NCBI GenBank assembly: GCA_018971775.1
Contig: JAGXAB010000018.1
Location: 1-64,000 of the forward strand
Origin: Cyanobacteria bacterium REEB67
GTDB lineage: Bacteria > Cyanobacteriota > Vampirovibrionia > Obscuribacterales > Obscuribacteraceae
Direction: 5' to 3'
DNA length: 64,000 nt
The translations under genes and the position numbers were made by a program. This document shows positions 34,898 through 43,606 of this stretch, piece after piece. Under the pieces are notes generated by a model, which was not told where the DNA came from, did not search any database, and saw only the letters and a list, made by a program, of their open reading frames with translations. The stretch's first letter is position 1. Each line of letters starts with the position of its first letter.

Positions 34898-35302
34898 TTA
34901 TTTCTCTTCCATTGTGATGAAAGACCAACGGCTGAAAGGATGATCCCAGCCTTTTTTGAAGCCATGCACGAAGCCGTGGCGAACACCGATGGTGCTGCCG
35001 ACTACGATACCGGATGATGCGCCGATCGGAACAGCAGCTACGCGCTGGCCCCAGCCTTTTTCATCACCGAATTTTCCAGCGACATGATTTTCGCCTTTGA
35101 GGCCGCCATGGTAACCGTTATCGATTGGGCCGCTGACGACGCCACTGAAAACTGCGCCACTGAGGGCTCCGACTGTGCGGAAGGGAGCTTGCAAAACCCA
35201 GTTTACCGGTTTAGCTTCATAGTCAAGAGCGACTGCCGGAGCTACTGCCGATACTAAAAGAGTTGCGGACAACATGAGTTGACCTAGAATTTTTTTTGTC
35301 AT
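34898..35302 (-). CDS. small secreted glycine-rich protein, paralog B
   Basis: 134 residues with a signal peptide (APAVA-LDYEA). The shared core is FGDEKGWGQRVAAVPIG, GIVVGSTIGVRHGFVHG, and the ending KKGWDHPFSRWSFITMEEK. Residues that carry the family pattern are the Gly-rich zipper and the C-terminal W-x-PFS...SF...EEK. ATG 35302 has GGTGGG upstream; the longer frame (to 35365) has no ribosome site. Probably periplasmic or outer-membrane associated. Function unknown. Confidence 0.75.
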   Translation of the reverse strand: MTKKILGQLMLSATLLVSAVAPAVALDYEAKPVNWVLQAPFRTVGALSGAVFSGVVSGPIDNGYHGGLKGENHVAGKFGDEKGWGQRVAAVPIGASSGIVVGSTIGVRHGFVHGFKKGWDHPFSRWSFITMEEK

Positions 35303-35329
35303 TTGACCCACCGTTATTAAATGGAGTAT

Positions 35330-35359
35330 GCCCGGCATCACTTGGCTAGGATGCCGGGC
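35330..35359. other. intercistronic hairpin without T-run
   Basis: A perfect 10-bp inverted repeat, GCCCGGCATC with GATGCCGGGC (10-base loop), between paralogs B and C. No T-run follows in either direction, so it is more likely an mRNA-stability or processing hairpin than a terminator. Confidence 0.7.
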
Positions 35360-35373
35360 CCACACACTTACTA

Positions 35374-35751
35374 TTACTTCTCTTCAGTAACCATGAAAGA
35401 GTCCATGCTGAAAGGTTTTTCCCAGCCGGTTTTGACACCGTGGGTAAGACCATCAACGGCGCCGTAGGGGATGCCCCAGACCATGCCGAAGGGCCAGCCG
35501 AGGACAAATCCGGCTACGTTCTGACCAAAGCCTTTTTCATCGCCAAAGCTTCTAGCCAGGCAACGTTGGGCATGGTGAGGACAACGCCAGAGTGAATCTA
35601 CGATGATGCCTTCGGGAGTATCGATGATACCGGCAGTCAGTGAACCAGCAGCGCTAGCAACGCCGCCGAGAACGCCATCAGCCATCGAAGGCAAAACAAA
35701 ACCGAGGCTCATAACCGCGGCTGATACTAATGCTAATGCTTTGTTTTTCAT
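35374..35751 (-). CDS. small secreted glycine-rich protein, paralog C
   Basis: 125 residues with a signal peptide (PSMA-DGVLGG). The shared core is FGDEKGFGQNVAGFVLG, GMVWGIPYGAVDGLTHG, and the ending KTGWEKPFSMDSFMVTEEK. It also has two Cys (WRCPHHAQRC) not seen in A or B, which could form a disulfide. AGG four bases before the ATG. Function unknown. Confidence 0.75.
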   Translation of the reverse strand: MKNKALALVSAAVMSLGFVLPSMADGVLGGVASAAGSLTAGIIDTPEGIIVDSLWRCPHHAQRCLARSFGDEKGFGQNVAGFVLGWPFGMVWGIPYGAVDGLTHGVKTGWEKPFSMDSFMVTEEK

Positions 35752-35775
35752 TTACCTACCACCTGGACGGACTAT

Positions 35776-35801
35776 GAGGATGGTTCCCAAGAACCATCCT
35801 C
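35776..35801. other. intercistronic hairpin without T-run
   Basis: A perfect 11-bp inverted repeat, GAGGATGGTTC with GAACCATCCTC, loop CCAA, between paralogs C and D. It is very stable for its length and has no T-run, so it is likely an mRNA processing or stability element. Confidence 0.75.
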
Positions 35802-35863
35802 GTCAATTCCAACTTTTATCTAATTCCGATTTTCATTATCTTTCAAATGTTCCTAGTTAATTC

Positions 35864-36250
35864 CTATTCTTCTTTGAAAGTGAAAGCGTCTTTGCTGAAC
35901 GGTTTTTCGAAGCCAGTTTTGGCACCGTGCCAACCACCGTCGAACAGACCGTAGGCGCTACCGCCGACGATACCGAACGGAGCAGCGAACACACCTGGCC
36001 ACCAGGCGTAAGGACCGTCTTGTTTGCTGACTTTCTCAGCCATCCACTGGGTGGACTTGATGCAACCACGGTTACCGTCTCTGACGGCACCCAGGGGTAC
36101 TCCGACGACAAATCCTACAGTCGAGCCAACAACTTTAGCTGGGAAAAGACAAATAGTCTTAAATGTGTCGTCATCCGCATACGAAGGAGCGACCATTGTG
36201 CCAACCAGAATCGAGGCTAGTGTGAAAGAGGACGCTATTTTTTTCAGCAT
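35864..36250 (-). CDS. small secreted glycine-rich protein, paralog D
   Basis: 128 residues with a signal peptide (APSYA-DDDTF). The shared core is FGIVGGSAYGLFDGGWHG, and the ending KTGFEKPFSKDAFTFKEE matches C and B. ATG 36250 has GGAG seven bases upstream; ATG 36262 has no good site. It is the promoter-proximal gene of the array, so the 540-bp region upstream should carry the promoter. Function unknown. Confidence 0.75.
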   Translation of the reverse strand: MLKKIASSFTLASILVGTMVAPSYADDDTFKTICLFPAKVVGSTVGFVVGVPLGAVRDGNRGCIKSTQWMAEKVSKQDGPYAWWPGVFAAPFGIVGGSAYGLFDGGWHGAKTGFEKPFSKDAFTFKEE

Positions 36251-36802
36251 GCAAATCTCCAACTCTTAGCAATCGTGTTTGAGGAAATCATTTTTGAATG
36301 ATTCAACCCATTCCTGAACCAACACGGCCCAGAACCAATCCCCATTTTACTGAAATATTCCCGGAGGTCCATATTTAATGCGTCTGAATTTTCGCGGCCT
36401 AAAGATAAGACATGGCAATAGCTAGCGTCTCGGGCTAAAAATACGCTTGTAAAAATTGTGTTGGATAAATAACACTTTTCAAGCGGTATATCAGTTGGTG
36501 CGGGCTCTTTACCACTCTTTCAATATAGCAATAATCAAGTGGCTGGCCGCTTTCAGCCACCAGAAAAAAGTTTTGATGACACCACGGGCGATTCCAAGTG
36601 GGCACGGGAACTTACTGACAAGCGGTCAAAAAAAGAATCAAAATTCATCTCTTTAGAACCCTAAAGTACTCAGCAAGAACAATGAAATTGATAAATCAAG
36701 CGACAAAAAAGTCACTGGAAGGGATTTTTGCGCCACCACTTTTAGTATCGTGTCGCCATGCTCAGTTTATCGAAGGGCCAAAGGCAACTTCAACTTACAT
36801 AA
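36251..36802. other. 552-bp intergenic region without a supported gene
   Basis: Short open frames here are not protein-like and lack ribosome sites. It should contain the promoter for paralog D (leftward), but I cannot place one firmly. The segment is more AT-rich than its surroundings. Confidence 0.5.
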
Positions 36803-38149
36803 TTAGGCGCGAAAAGCGACGCCGGTATGCTCGGTGCGGTGCCATTTCGAGACCTGGCGTCCGAAGAGGATCTTGGAAATCGAAAAGGTAATCACCGGCA
36901 CCCAATGCGCATAGATGTAAGCAGTGACCAGGAAGGACTCGCAGAAGGCTCTCGGGAATGAGACCTGATCGCGGTAAAACTTACGAGCAATCATTTCATT
37001 GACTTGAGTGGTGAGGAAAATGCCCATCGCGACAATGGCCAGAAATTTGCCGTAGGTCGGCACGCCGGTGAGCAAGTGCACCACCTCTGATGTCACTTCC
37101 AGGAGCATCAAGGCCGGTACCAGAAAATAAACGGTAAAAACGAGAGTATCAAGCCGTTCGACCAGGGAAAGACGGGTCGGTGAATTGAGTGGGAAAATAT
37201 AGTCGAGATAGCGGCGCATACTGCCTTCCGCCCAGCGGCGGCGCTGTCGGATCAAACCTTTGAGATTGCCGACCGCTTCTTCCCAGACGACTGCCTCCGG
37301 CGTAAAACGAATATCCCAATTGTTGACCAGCAGGCGCATACTCAGATCGAGGTCATCCGTGATTGCCTTGTTGTTCCAGCCGCCGACATCAATCAGAGCC
37401 TGACGTTTCACCAACTGACCATTACCGCGCAGCTCGACGGCACCGCCGATGAGGTCACGCGAGACCTGGAAATATGTATCCATCGCGTACTCGGAATCCT
37501 GACAGTGCACAAAGAAGCCGGTCTGATGTTCGAACATGCGCTTCTGCGCCTGCACGGCTCCAACAGTTTCCGGCTGCAGATGGGGCAAAGCCGTCTTTAA
37601 AAAGTCAGGCGCGACGTAAGCGTCGGCATCGAATACGGTGACGACATCACCTTTAGCCAGAGCGAGAGCCTCGTTGAGAGCGGCCGACTTACCCGGGCAT
37701 GAGCCGGGTTTACGATTGATCACTCGCAGATTGGGAAATTCATCCTTGAGGCGATCGAGAATGGCGGGCATGCTGTCGGTCGAGCAATCGTCGATTACCC
37801 AGACCAGATAATCGTCGTAGTCCATCTTAAAAAGATTGCGCACGGTTGTCTCGATGACGCGGCTTTCGTTTTTGGCAGAGATAAATATGTCTACCGCCGG
37901 ATGCCAGTCAGCAGCATTAGTCGCCTGCTCGGCATCGAGGCAGTGCAAAAGCAGACCCTGGCGCCGACGTTTGTCCTGCGCCGAGTAGAGCCAGACGCTG
38001 TGGGCGGCCATCATGCTAAGCGCCAGCGAAAGGAGTATCAGCACTTCCGGTCCGGTGACCAGGTGGTCAACTGCCTTCAGGGCCATCCAAACAACAACGA
38101 TCAGAGCAAAAAGGACGATTCTGTTTCGCATATTTAAACTGAGATGCAC
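36803..38149 (-). CDS. processive family 2 glycosyltransferase (PgaC/IcaA-like)
   Basis: 448 residues. Two N-terminal and three or four C-terminal membrane helices surround a GT2 domain: VDIFISAKNES, VWVIDDCSTDS, VVTVFDADAYV (DxD), GNGQLVKRQAL, TDDLDLSMRL (the catalytic acidic motif) and RQRRRWAEG (QxxRW-type). This is the layout of polymer synthases such as poly-beta-1,6-GlcNAc synthase. No PgaA/B/D partner is next to it, so the sugar and polymer remain open. The start may be GTG 38149 or ATG 38131; neither has a strong ribosome site. Confidence 0.87.
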   Translation of the reverse strand: MHLSLNMRNRIVLFALIVVVWMALKAVDHLVTGPEVLILLSLALSMMAAHSVWLYSAQDKRRRQGLLLHCLDAEQATNAADWHPAVDIFISAKNESRVIETTVRNLFKMDYDDYLVWVIDDCSTDSMPAILDRLKDEFPNLRVINRKPGSCPGKSAALNEALALAKGDVVTVFDADAYVAPDFLKTALPHLQPETVGAVQAQKRMFEHQTGFFVHCQDSEYAMDTYFQVSRDLIGGAVELRGNGQLVKRQALIDVGGWNNKAITDDLDLSMRLLVNNWDIRFTPEAVVWEEAVGNLKGLIRQRRRWAEGSMRRYLDYIFPLNSPTRLSLVERLDTLVFTVYFLVPALMLLEVTSEVVHLLTGVPTYGKFLAIVAMGIFLTTQVNEMIARKFYRDQVSFPRAFCESFLVTAYIYAHWVPVITFSISKILFGRQVSKWHRTEHTGVAFRA

Positions 38150-38291
38150 CCTTCTAAAGGAACGACAAATTCTCTGACACCTTATTCTCTATAAGAATGA
38201 CGGTATATGGCAACCTTGGTCACATACCTGAGCAAATGTTTAGAATTCTCCGACATATTTTGGCCAGAGTACTTCTATTATCACCCAAAAA

Positions 38292-39641
38292 CTAGACTGG
38301 CGCTTGTCCAGCCGACAGTTCAGCTTTTGTTTTTTGCAGATGAATGGCGCCGACAATTAAGGTTGGCAAGCCGATTATAAGCAGGGTCGTCGAAACACCA
38401 CCCGGCAAATAGTCGGCCGAGACCCCCGCCAGGACCACAGGAATGGTCGAAGCAGCCGACATTGCTGTGTTCTGGGCTCCGAAAACCTTACCGCGCAGCT
38501 CGGCCGGAACGGCCGCCTGAAGCAATGACTGGGTGGGCACGGCCACGAAGGAGCAGGAGACGCCAATCATCATGGCGATGATCAGCGGCACGACAATCAA
38601 GTAGCCGTGGAAATGCACGCCGCCCATACCGATGGCCGGAAATAGGTAATCCTGCATAAAGCCCAGGGAGCCAAGCAAACTCATGAAAAAACCGAGCAGT
38701 ACAAAGCCGCGGTAGGCCAGTAGCGTCGGCGGCACACGGTTGAAATAATGGCTGACAAGGAAATTGCCCGACCCCATGCCGACGCCGGCGGCAGCGACAA
38801 TGTAACCAAATTTGACGGTATCGAGATCCAGGACCTGCTGAGTGAGGGCCACGGCAATGATATTGAGCGTGATCACCGTAGAGAAGAGCACTGTGATTTT
38901 CAAAATCGCTTTGTAAACGGGCGGATTATTGACGATATAGGCCATACCGACGCGCAATTCTTCCCACCAGGCCTCGTCTTTGCCCTTATCTTTGCTCGGT
39001 GTATTGTCGGTTATCTGCGTACAAAACAGAGCTGCTACGACAAAAGCGGCACCAACGGCAAAAGGCGCTTTGCCGATACCGGTGCGCGAGATGATCGGCT
39101 CGCCGATGGCGAAGCCGAAGCCGAGCGCAATCATCATCGTCGTAAAAAATAGGGAATTGGCGGCGTAAAGATGGTCTTTTTTGACCAGACGAGGAATCGA
39201 CGCCGATTCGGCCGGAGCAAAAAACTGCGAACCGACCGAGATTAAAAAGGCCAGAGAAAAAGCGGCAGTTGGCGACACTTTGACGTAGGGGGTTGCGACC
39301 AGGCAAACGCCCAGAGCCCGCACCATATTAGACACCACCATCACCAGACGATTGCTCAAACGGTCCACATAAACGCCGGCAATCGGCGAAAAAACAATGG
39401 CCGGAATGGTGAATGCGACGTAGAGCCAGCTCGTAAGTTCTGCAGCGGCGACATGGAAGCCGCCGATTTTCACCGACTGGTTGGCTGTGAGTACGGCGAC
39501 AAAAATAACGAATACGACCCTGTCGCCAAATTGCGAGAAGATCTGTGCTATCCAGAGACTCATAAACTGCCGATTACGGAATAGCTCCCGAAATCCGCCG
39601 CCGCCGTTACTGGACTGAGTTAACTCGCTGTCTGGAGTCAT
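38292..39641 (-). CDS. MFS transporter (MFS_3-type exporter)
   Basis: 449 residues, 12 predicted membrane helices. MSLWIAQIFSQFGDRVVFV, PIAGVYVDRLSNRLVMVVSNMVR (motif A) and the late VPTQSLLQAAVPAELRGKVFGAQN loop are typical of the EntS/MFS_3 exporters. It has a central cytoplasmic loop (KDKGKDEAWWEE). Substrate unknown. It lies 29 bp downstream of lpxA and faces the same way. Confidence 0.88.
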   Translation of the reverse strand: MTPDSELTQSSNGGGGFRELFRNRQFMSLWIAQIFSQFGDRVVFVIFVAVLTANQSVKIGGFHVAAAELTSWLYVAFTIPAIVFSPIAGVYVDRLSNRLVMVVSNMVRALGVCLVATPYVKVSPTAAFSLAFLISVGSQFFAPAESASIPRLVKKDHLYAANSLFFTTMMIALGFGFAIGEPIISRTGIGKAPFAVGAAFVVAALFCTQITDNTPSKDKGKDEAWWEELRVGMAYIVNNPPVYKAILKITVLFSTVITLNIIAVALTQQVLDLDTVKFGYIVAAAGVGMGSGNFLVSHYFNRVPPTLLAYRGFVLLGFFMSLLGSLGFMQDYLFPAIGMGGVHFHGYLIVVPLIIAMMIGVSCSFVAVPTQSLLQAAVPAELRGKVFGAQNTAMSAASTIPVVLAGVSADYLPGGVSTTLLIIGLPTLIVGAIHLQKTKAELSAGQAPV

Positions 39642-39670
39642 TTTGCTAGGTTTGGAATCAGCTTTGATGC

Positions 39671-40489
39671 TTATCCCTCTCCGCCTTCATCGCCGTTTTC
39701 ATCATCAAAGCCGCCTTTGATGACGCCGCGTTTGGAAGAACGATAAAATTCGACTATTTCACGCAATTCGGGCAGGTCGGGCAACTCGCTCTCGATTTTG
39801 GCCAGGGCATTAGCCGTGTTCAATCCGGAGCGATAAATCAATTTATAGGCGCTTTTTATTGCCGTCCGGGTTGGTACGCTGAATTTTTGCCTGCGCATAC
39901 CGACGGCGTTCACGCCGACGACGCGGGCCGGCCTACCGTCACAAAGAGCAAAGGGGGGCATGTCGGCGCGGGTGCCCATAGCACCGCTGATCATCACCAT
40001 CCGTCCGACTCTGACATGCTGGTGGAAGACGACAAGGCCACCGCAAACGACATAATCACCGACCTGGCAATGCCCGCCGAAGGTGGCACCGTTGGCCAGG
40101 ATCACACCATTACCCATACGACAGTCGTGAGCCACATGCGAATAGTTCATAAAGAAGCAATCGTCCCCGATCACCGTGAAGCGATCGCCGGTACCGCGAT
40201 GGACTGTGGCAAACTCACGCAAGGTCGTGCGGTTGCCGATGATCACACCGGTTGCTTCGCCCTTGTAGCTGAGGTCCTGGGGCTCGAGACCGACGGAGGC
40301 ACTGGGGAAGATATTGCATTTGTCACCGATGGTGGTGTGACCGTCGATCACGGCATGAGCACCGACCCTGGTGCCGGCTCCGATCGTGACATTGCCGCCG
40401 ATTACGGCATATGGTCCGATCTTAGCCGTTTCATGTATTTTTGCCCCGTCGCCGATTATCGCGGTAGGGTGCACAAAGGCTTCTAACAT
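39671..40489 (-). CDS. lpxA: acyl-ACP--UDP-N-acetylglucosamine O-acyltransferase
   Basis: 272 residues built of hexapeptide repeats (left-handed beta-helix) for residues 5-190, then a helical C-terminus. LEAFVHPTAIIGDGAKI, the catalytic-His loop NYSHVAHDCRMGNG, and GMRRQKFS followed by the helical tail fit LpxA. It starts lipid A synthesis, good evidence for an outer membrane with LPS. The start is ATG 40489 (family N-terminus); the open frame extends to 40534 inside the fabZ end. The acidic C-terminal tail (DDENGDEGGEG) is unusual. lpxD/lpxB are not in the window. Confidence 0.93.
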   Translation of the reverse strand: MLEAFVHPTAIIGDGAKIHETAKIGPYAVIGGNVTIGAGTRVGAHAVIDGHTTIGDKCNIFPSASVGLEPQDLSYKGEATGVIIGNRTTLREFATVHRGTGDRFTVIGDDCFFMNYSHVAHDCRMGNGVILANGATFGGHCQVGDYVVCGGLVVFHQHVRVGRMVMISGAMGTRADMPPFALCDGRPARVVGVNAVGMRRQKFSVPTRTAIKSAYKLIYRSGLNTANALAKIESELPDLPELREIVEFYRSSKRGVIKGGFDDENGDEGGEG

Positions 40490-40502
40490 TGATTGAGATT
40501 CC

Positions 40503-40952
40503 CTAGGGTTTGACCATGGCAAATGTGATTTCACCTTCGCAGGCGATCTTATCGTCGACCTTGGCTAAAACACGCATTTTACCCAGTGGCCCGCGCAGTT
40601 TGAGCAATTCAACTTCCATGTCAAGTCTATCGCCGGGGACGACCATGGTGCGGAATTTAATACCGTCCATGCCGGTGAAAACACCGAGATTGCCTTTAAA
40701 TTGATCCTGAGAAAGCAGGGCAATACAGCTCAACTGAGCCAGGGCTTCCACCATCAGAACACCAGGCATGATCGGTTTGCCGGGGAAATGACCTTCAAAA
40801 AACTGCTCGTTGGCGCTCAAGTTTTTAAACCCTTTAGCGCTCTTACCCGGCTCGATTTCGGTCACGCGGTCGACCAGCAAAAAAGGATAACGGTGGGGAA
40901 TCAGCGCTTTGATCTGATTGATATCCAGACCCTGGGTAGTCGTTGCGGTCAT
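40503..40952 (-). CDS. fabZ: 3-hydroxyacyl-ACP dehydratase
   Basis: 149 residues, the usual FabZ size. It dehydrates 3-hydroxyacyl-ACP in fatty-acid elongation and competes with LpxA for the same pool. IKALIPHRYPFLLVDRV, FFEGHFPGKPIMPGVLMVEALAQ (catalytic His in GHFPG, Glu in MVEA) are exact signatures. It lies 13 bp upstream of lpxA, the common fabZ-lpxA pairing. GAGGA precedes the ATG. Confidence 0.96.
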   Translation of the reverse strand: MTATTTQGLDINQIKALIPHRYPFLLVDRVTEIEPGKSAKGFKNLSANEQFFEGHFPGKPIMPGVLMVEALAQLSCIALLSQDQFKGNLGVFTGMDGIKFRTMVVPGDRLDMEVELLKLRGPLGKMRVLAKVDDKIACEGEITFAMVKP

Positions 40953-41140
40953 GCCTGAAGAATCCTCTATTGTTCACAAAACACTGCGAGTATAACCGAT
41001 GACCAAATATTTCGAAAAACCGGCCCGGGCTGTTAACAGCGCTTAATACAAGAATGGTTCTTTAAATCCCCGGGTCATAATAAATAGCTAGTCAATATAT
41101 ATACGTCAGTCAGCGCACAGCCGACACAAAAAGGGACAAG

Positions 41141-41881
41141 ATGGAATCAACAGGCCCGTCCAATACCAGCTTCAAATGTGTAGAAGACCTGAGCAGCCCG
41201 GTAAATACAGTCTCCCGCGAACCTGGACACAAATTTCTGGCACTCCGCCCGGAGGCAGTCAGCGTGCTGCCGACGGCCGCCGAGATGCGACTGCGTCGGG
41301 AAAGCAGCAAGACAGGACCGATCGACAAAGACAAGATTCAAGCGGCAGTGCGCCTCATACTGGAAGCAATCGGCGAAGATCCCGATCGTGAAGGCCTGCT
41401 CGAAACTCCCGATCGGGTCGCCCGCATGTGGGCCGAGCTGGCCATCGGCCATAGCCAGGACCCCGCCGATCAGATCAGCTGCGAATTTTTCGAAGAGACC
41501 AGTGGTCTGGTGATTGTCAAAGACATCAGCTTTTCAAGTACCTGCGAGCACCATCTTCTGCCCTTCTCCGGTCGCGCTCATATCGCCTATCTGCCCCGCG
41601 AAGGCCGCATCACCGGCCTCTCCAAACTGGCCAGGGTAGTCGAAATAGCGGCCAAACGTTTGCAGGTGCAGGAACGATTGACCGCTCAGGTCGCCCAGGC
41701 CATGGTCGACAAACTAGATCCGCTCGGCGTCCTGGTAATGATTGAAGCCGAACATTCCTGCATGAGCCTGCGCGGTATAAAAAAAGCAGGCAGCAGCACG
41801 ATCACTGTCGACAGTCGCGGTTGCTACAAAGAAAACGACCACCTCCGCGCCGAGATTTTAAATCTTCTCAGCCGGCAATAG
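41141..41881 (+). CDS. folE: GTP cyclohydrolase I
   Basis: 246 residues. It converts GTP to dihydroneopterin triphosphate, the first step of folate/pterin synthesis. The conserved block begins IEAIGEDPDREGLLETPDRVARMW; zinc ligands are in SSTCEHHLLPFSGRAHIAY (Cys, His) and EAEHSCMSLRGIKK (Cys). The N-terminal 65 residues are longer than usual and look disordered. It is divergent from fabZ across 188 bp. Confidence 0.95.
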   Translation: MESTGPSNTSFKCVEDLSSPVNTVSREPGHKFLALRPEAVSVLPTAAEMRLRRESSKTGPIDKDKIQAAVRLILEAIGEDPDREGLLETPDRVARMWAELAIGHSQDPADQISCEFFEETSGLVIVKDISFSSTCEHHLLPFSGRAHIAYLPREGRITGLSKLARVVEIAAKRLQVQERLTAQVAQAMVDKLDPLGVLVMIEAEHSCMSLRGIKKAGSSTITVDSRGCYKENDHLRAEILNLLSRQ

Positions 41882-41972
41882 CCCCTGAGGTCGTAAGGTC
41901 CACTGTCTTTGCGCTAAACTACAGCATGCTGCCGCGTGGCGACAGACCGTACAGTCTCAGGGAGTAGCGACG

Positions 41973-43565
41973 TTGTTTGATAGTGGTTGTCCGTCGGGTT
42001 TTGATAAGACCTCAAGCCAGCCCACCCAGCTCAGCCGACGCACCTTCTTGCTTGGTATGACTTCTCTTCTGGCCCTCGGCCTGCCGCCGGGCGTTCAAGC
42101 CCAGTCCGATTTTGCCCCCTTCTCTTTTGCCTTTGTCAGCGACATCCATCTTTGCAGTGGCCTGCCGGACAACACGGCGTTGCTGCAGGAAAGCCAACTC
42201 TTCCTGCAAGACGTAGTCAAGCAATTGAATATGCGCAAGCTAGACTTCGTCATCTTCGGCGGCGATCAAATTGAAGGTCCCGGAAAAGACGATGCTTATT
42301 GGAATCTATTTATAGATTGTCTGCAGATCCTCAATGCCCCCTGGTATTTCATCCTCGGTGAAGCGGATATATCCGGTCGCTCACCGGTGGACAAGATGGT
42401 CGAGTTTGGACCGGATCTGAAAGGACGTGGCCTGACGAACGGCCATCCCTACTGGTCAGCGGACCCGGTCAAAGACGTGCATATAATCGGCCTCGATACA
42501 TCCAGGCCGAATACGACCACCGGTGATCTTTCCAGCGAGCAGTTGAACTGGCTGAAGAGCGATCTGGCCGCCAACAAGGGCAAATTCACGATGGCCTTCA
42601 GCCATCATCCACTCCTGGCACCGCCGCCTTACGATGGCGGGCCGCCCTGGGACGACTACATGGTGGTGCAGGGCGCCTCGGCCCGCGAGATTCTGGCCGG
42701 CTCCCGCGATGTGCGTCTTTGCGTCTCAGGGCATGTGCCGATTAACAAAATCCAACAGGAAGGAGGGATCTGGTATGTCTCCGCCTCGACAGTCGCTATC
42801 TATCCCTGCCAGTTCAAAATTTTCACGGTCTCACCGGAGGCGGTGCACGTCGAAACTTTGCAGGTCAATTACGATGCCCTGGTCAAAAAAGCAAAGAAAA
42901 TAATGGAGACCAGCCGCCTTGCTTTCCAGTATTCGAGCACCAATCCTCGCGGCTTTATCAAACTAACCGAAGGTGATGAGCTCGATCGCAATGCTCTCTT
43001 GCCGCTGGTATCAGGCGCGGTGTCGCAGAAAAACGAGAAGAAAAAGAAAGATAAAAAAGAGAAGGGCGAAAAGAGCAAAAAGGAAGACAAAGAGGCCAAA
43101 TCAGAGAAGACAGGCAAGTCCGACAAGTCTGAAAAAACTGACAGGGCCGAAAAAGCAGAGAAATCGGACAAATCGGAAAAGTCTGCCGAAGAAAACGGTG
43201 CGGCGGATTCGTCCCCAAAAGGGCACGGCCGCACTCGGCGCTATCAAGGCAAGTCTGAGGGCAAAGAAAGCTCAACCCTTGAAGAAAAGCCAGCGGACAA
43301 AGCAGAAGACCCTGCCAAGCCAGCGAAAAAAGCTGTCGAGAGCAAAGCCGGCAGCGCTGATCTGAGCCCGGCGCCGGCGGCCGGAACAACGCCATCCGCA
43401 TCGTCATCGTCTTCACCTTCGTCTTCAACTTCGCCTTCACCAGCGCCTTCGCCTGCACCGACGCCGAGCCCGGCGCCGGCCCTTCCCAAACCCACTCCGC
43501 CTAGACCAGCACCGTCGCCGGTGCTGCCCAAGCCGGCTCCGCCAGATCTCACCCCGACCAAATAG
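41973..43565 (+). CDS. Tat-exported metallophosphoesterase-fold protein with charged and Pro/Ser-rich tails
   Basis: 530 residues. A Tat signal (SRRTFLLGM) leads to a calcineurin-like phosphoesterase domain (about 45-310): FVSDIHL (DxH) and FGGDQIEG (GDxx) are kept, SHHPLLAPPP is kept, but the GNHD block reads LGEADISG and GHxH reads SGHVPINK. Two metal-site motifs are therefore changed, so activity is doubtful. Then a Lys/Glu/Asp/Ser run (about 350-410) and an Ala/Pro/Ser-rich tail (about 460-530) follow. The start is TTG 41973 with GGGAG eight bases before. It may be a periplasmic or surface protein with an extended stalk. Confidence 0.75.
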   Translation: MFDSGCPSGFDKTSSQPTQLSRRTFLLGMTSLLALGLPPGVQAQSDFAPFSFAFVSDIHLCSGLPDNTALLQESQLFLQDVVKQLNMRKLDFVIFGGDQIEGPGKDDAYWNLFIDCLQILNAPWYFILGEADISGRSPVDKMVEFGPDLKGRGLTNGHPYWSADPVKDVHIIGLDTSRPNTTTGDLSSEQLNWLKSDLAANKGKFTMAFSHHPLLAPPPYDGGPPWDDYMVVQGASAREILAGSRDVRLCVSGHVPINKIQQEGGIWYVSASTVAIYPCQFKIFTVSPEAVHVETLQVNYDALVKKAKKIMETSRLAFQYSSTNPRGFIKLTEGDELDRNALLPLVSGAVSQKNEKKKKDKKEKGEKSKKEDKEAKSEKTGKSDKSEKTDRAEKAEKSDKSEKSAEENGAADSSPKGHGRTRRYQGKSEGKESSTLEEKPADKAEDPAKPAKKAVESKAGSADLSPAPAAGTTPSASSSSSPSSSTSPSPAPSPAPTPSPAPALPKPTPPRPAPSPVLPKPAPPDLTPTK

Positions 43566-43606
43566 AGCCCGCCAAATTACCGCCCCAACTGTGAGACCAC
43601 GAGACT

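Noticed and set aside
36682-36891. Rightward 69-residue frame
   Set aside because: No ribosome site, basic low-quality sequence, and it overlaps the GT2 gene end on the other strand.
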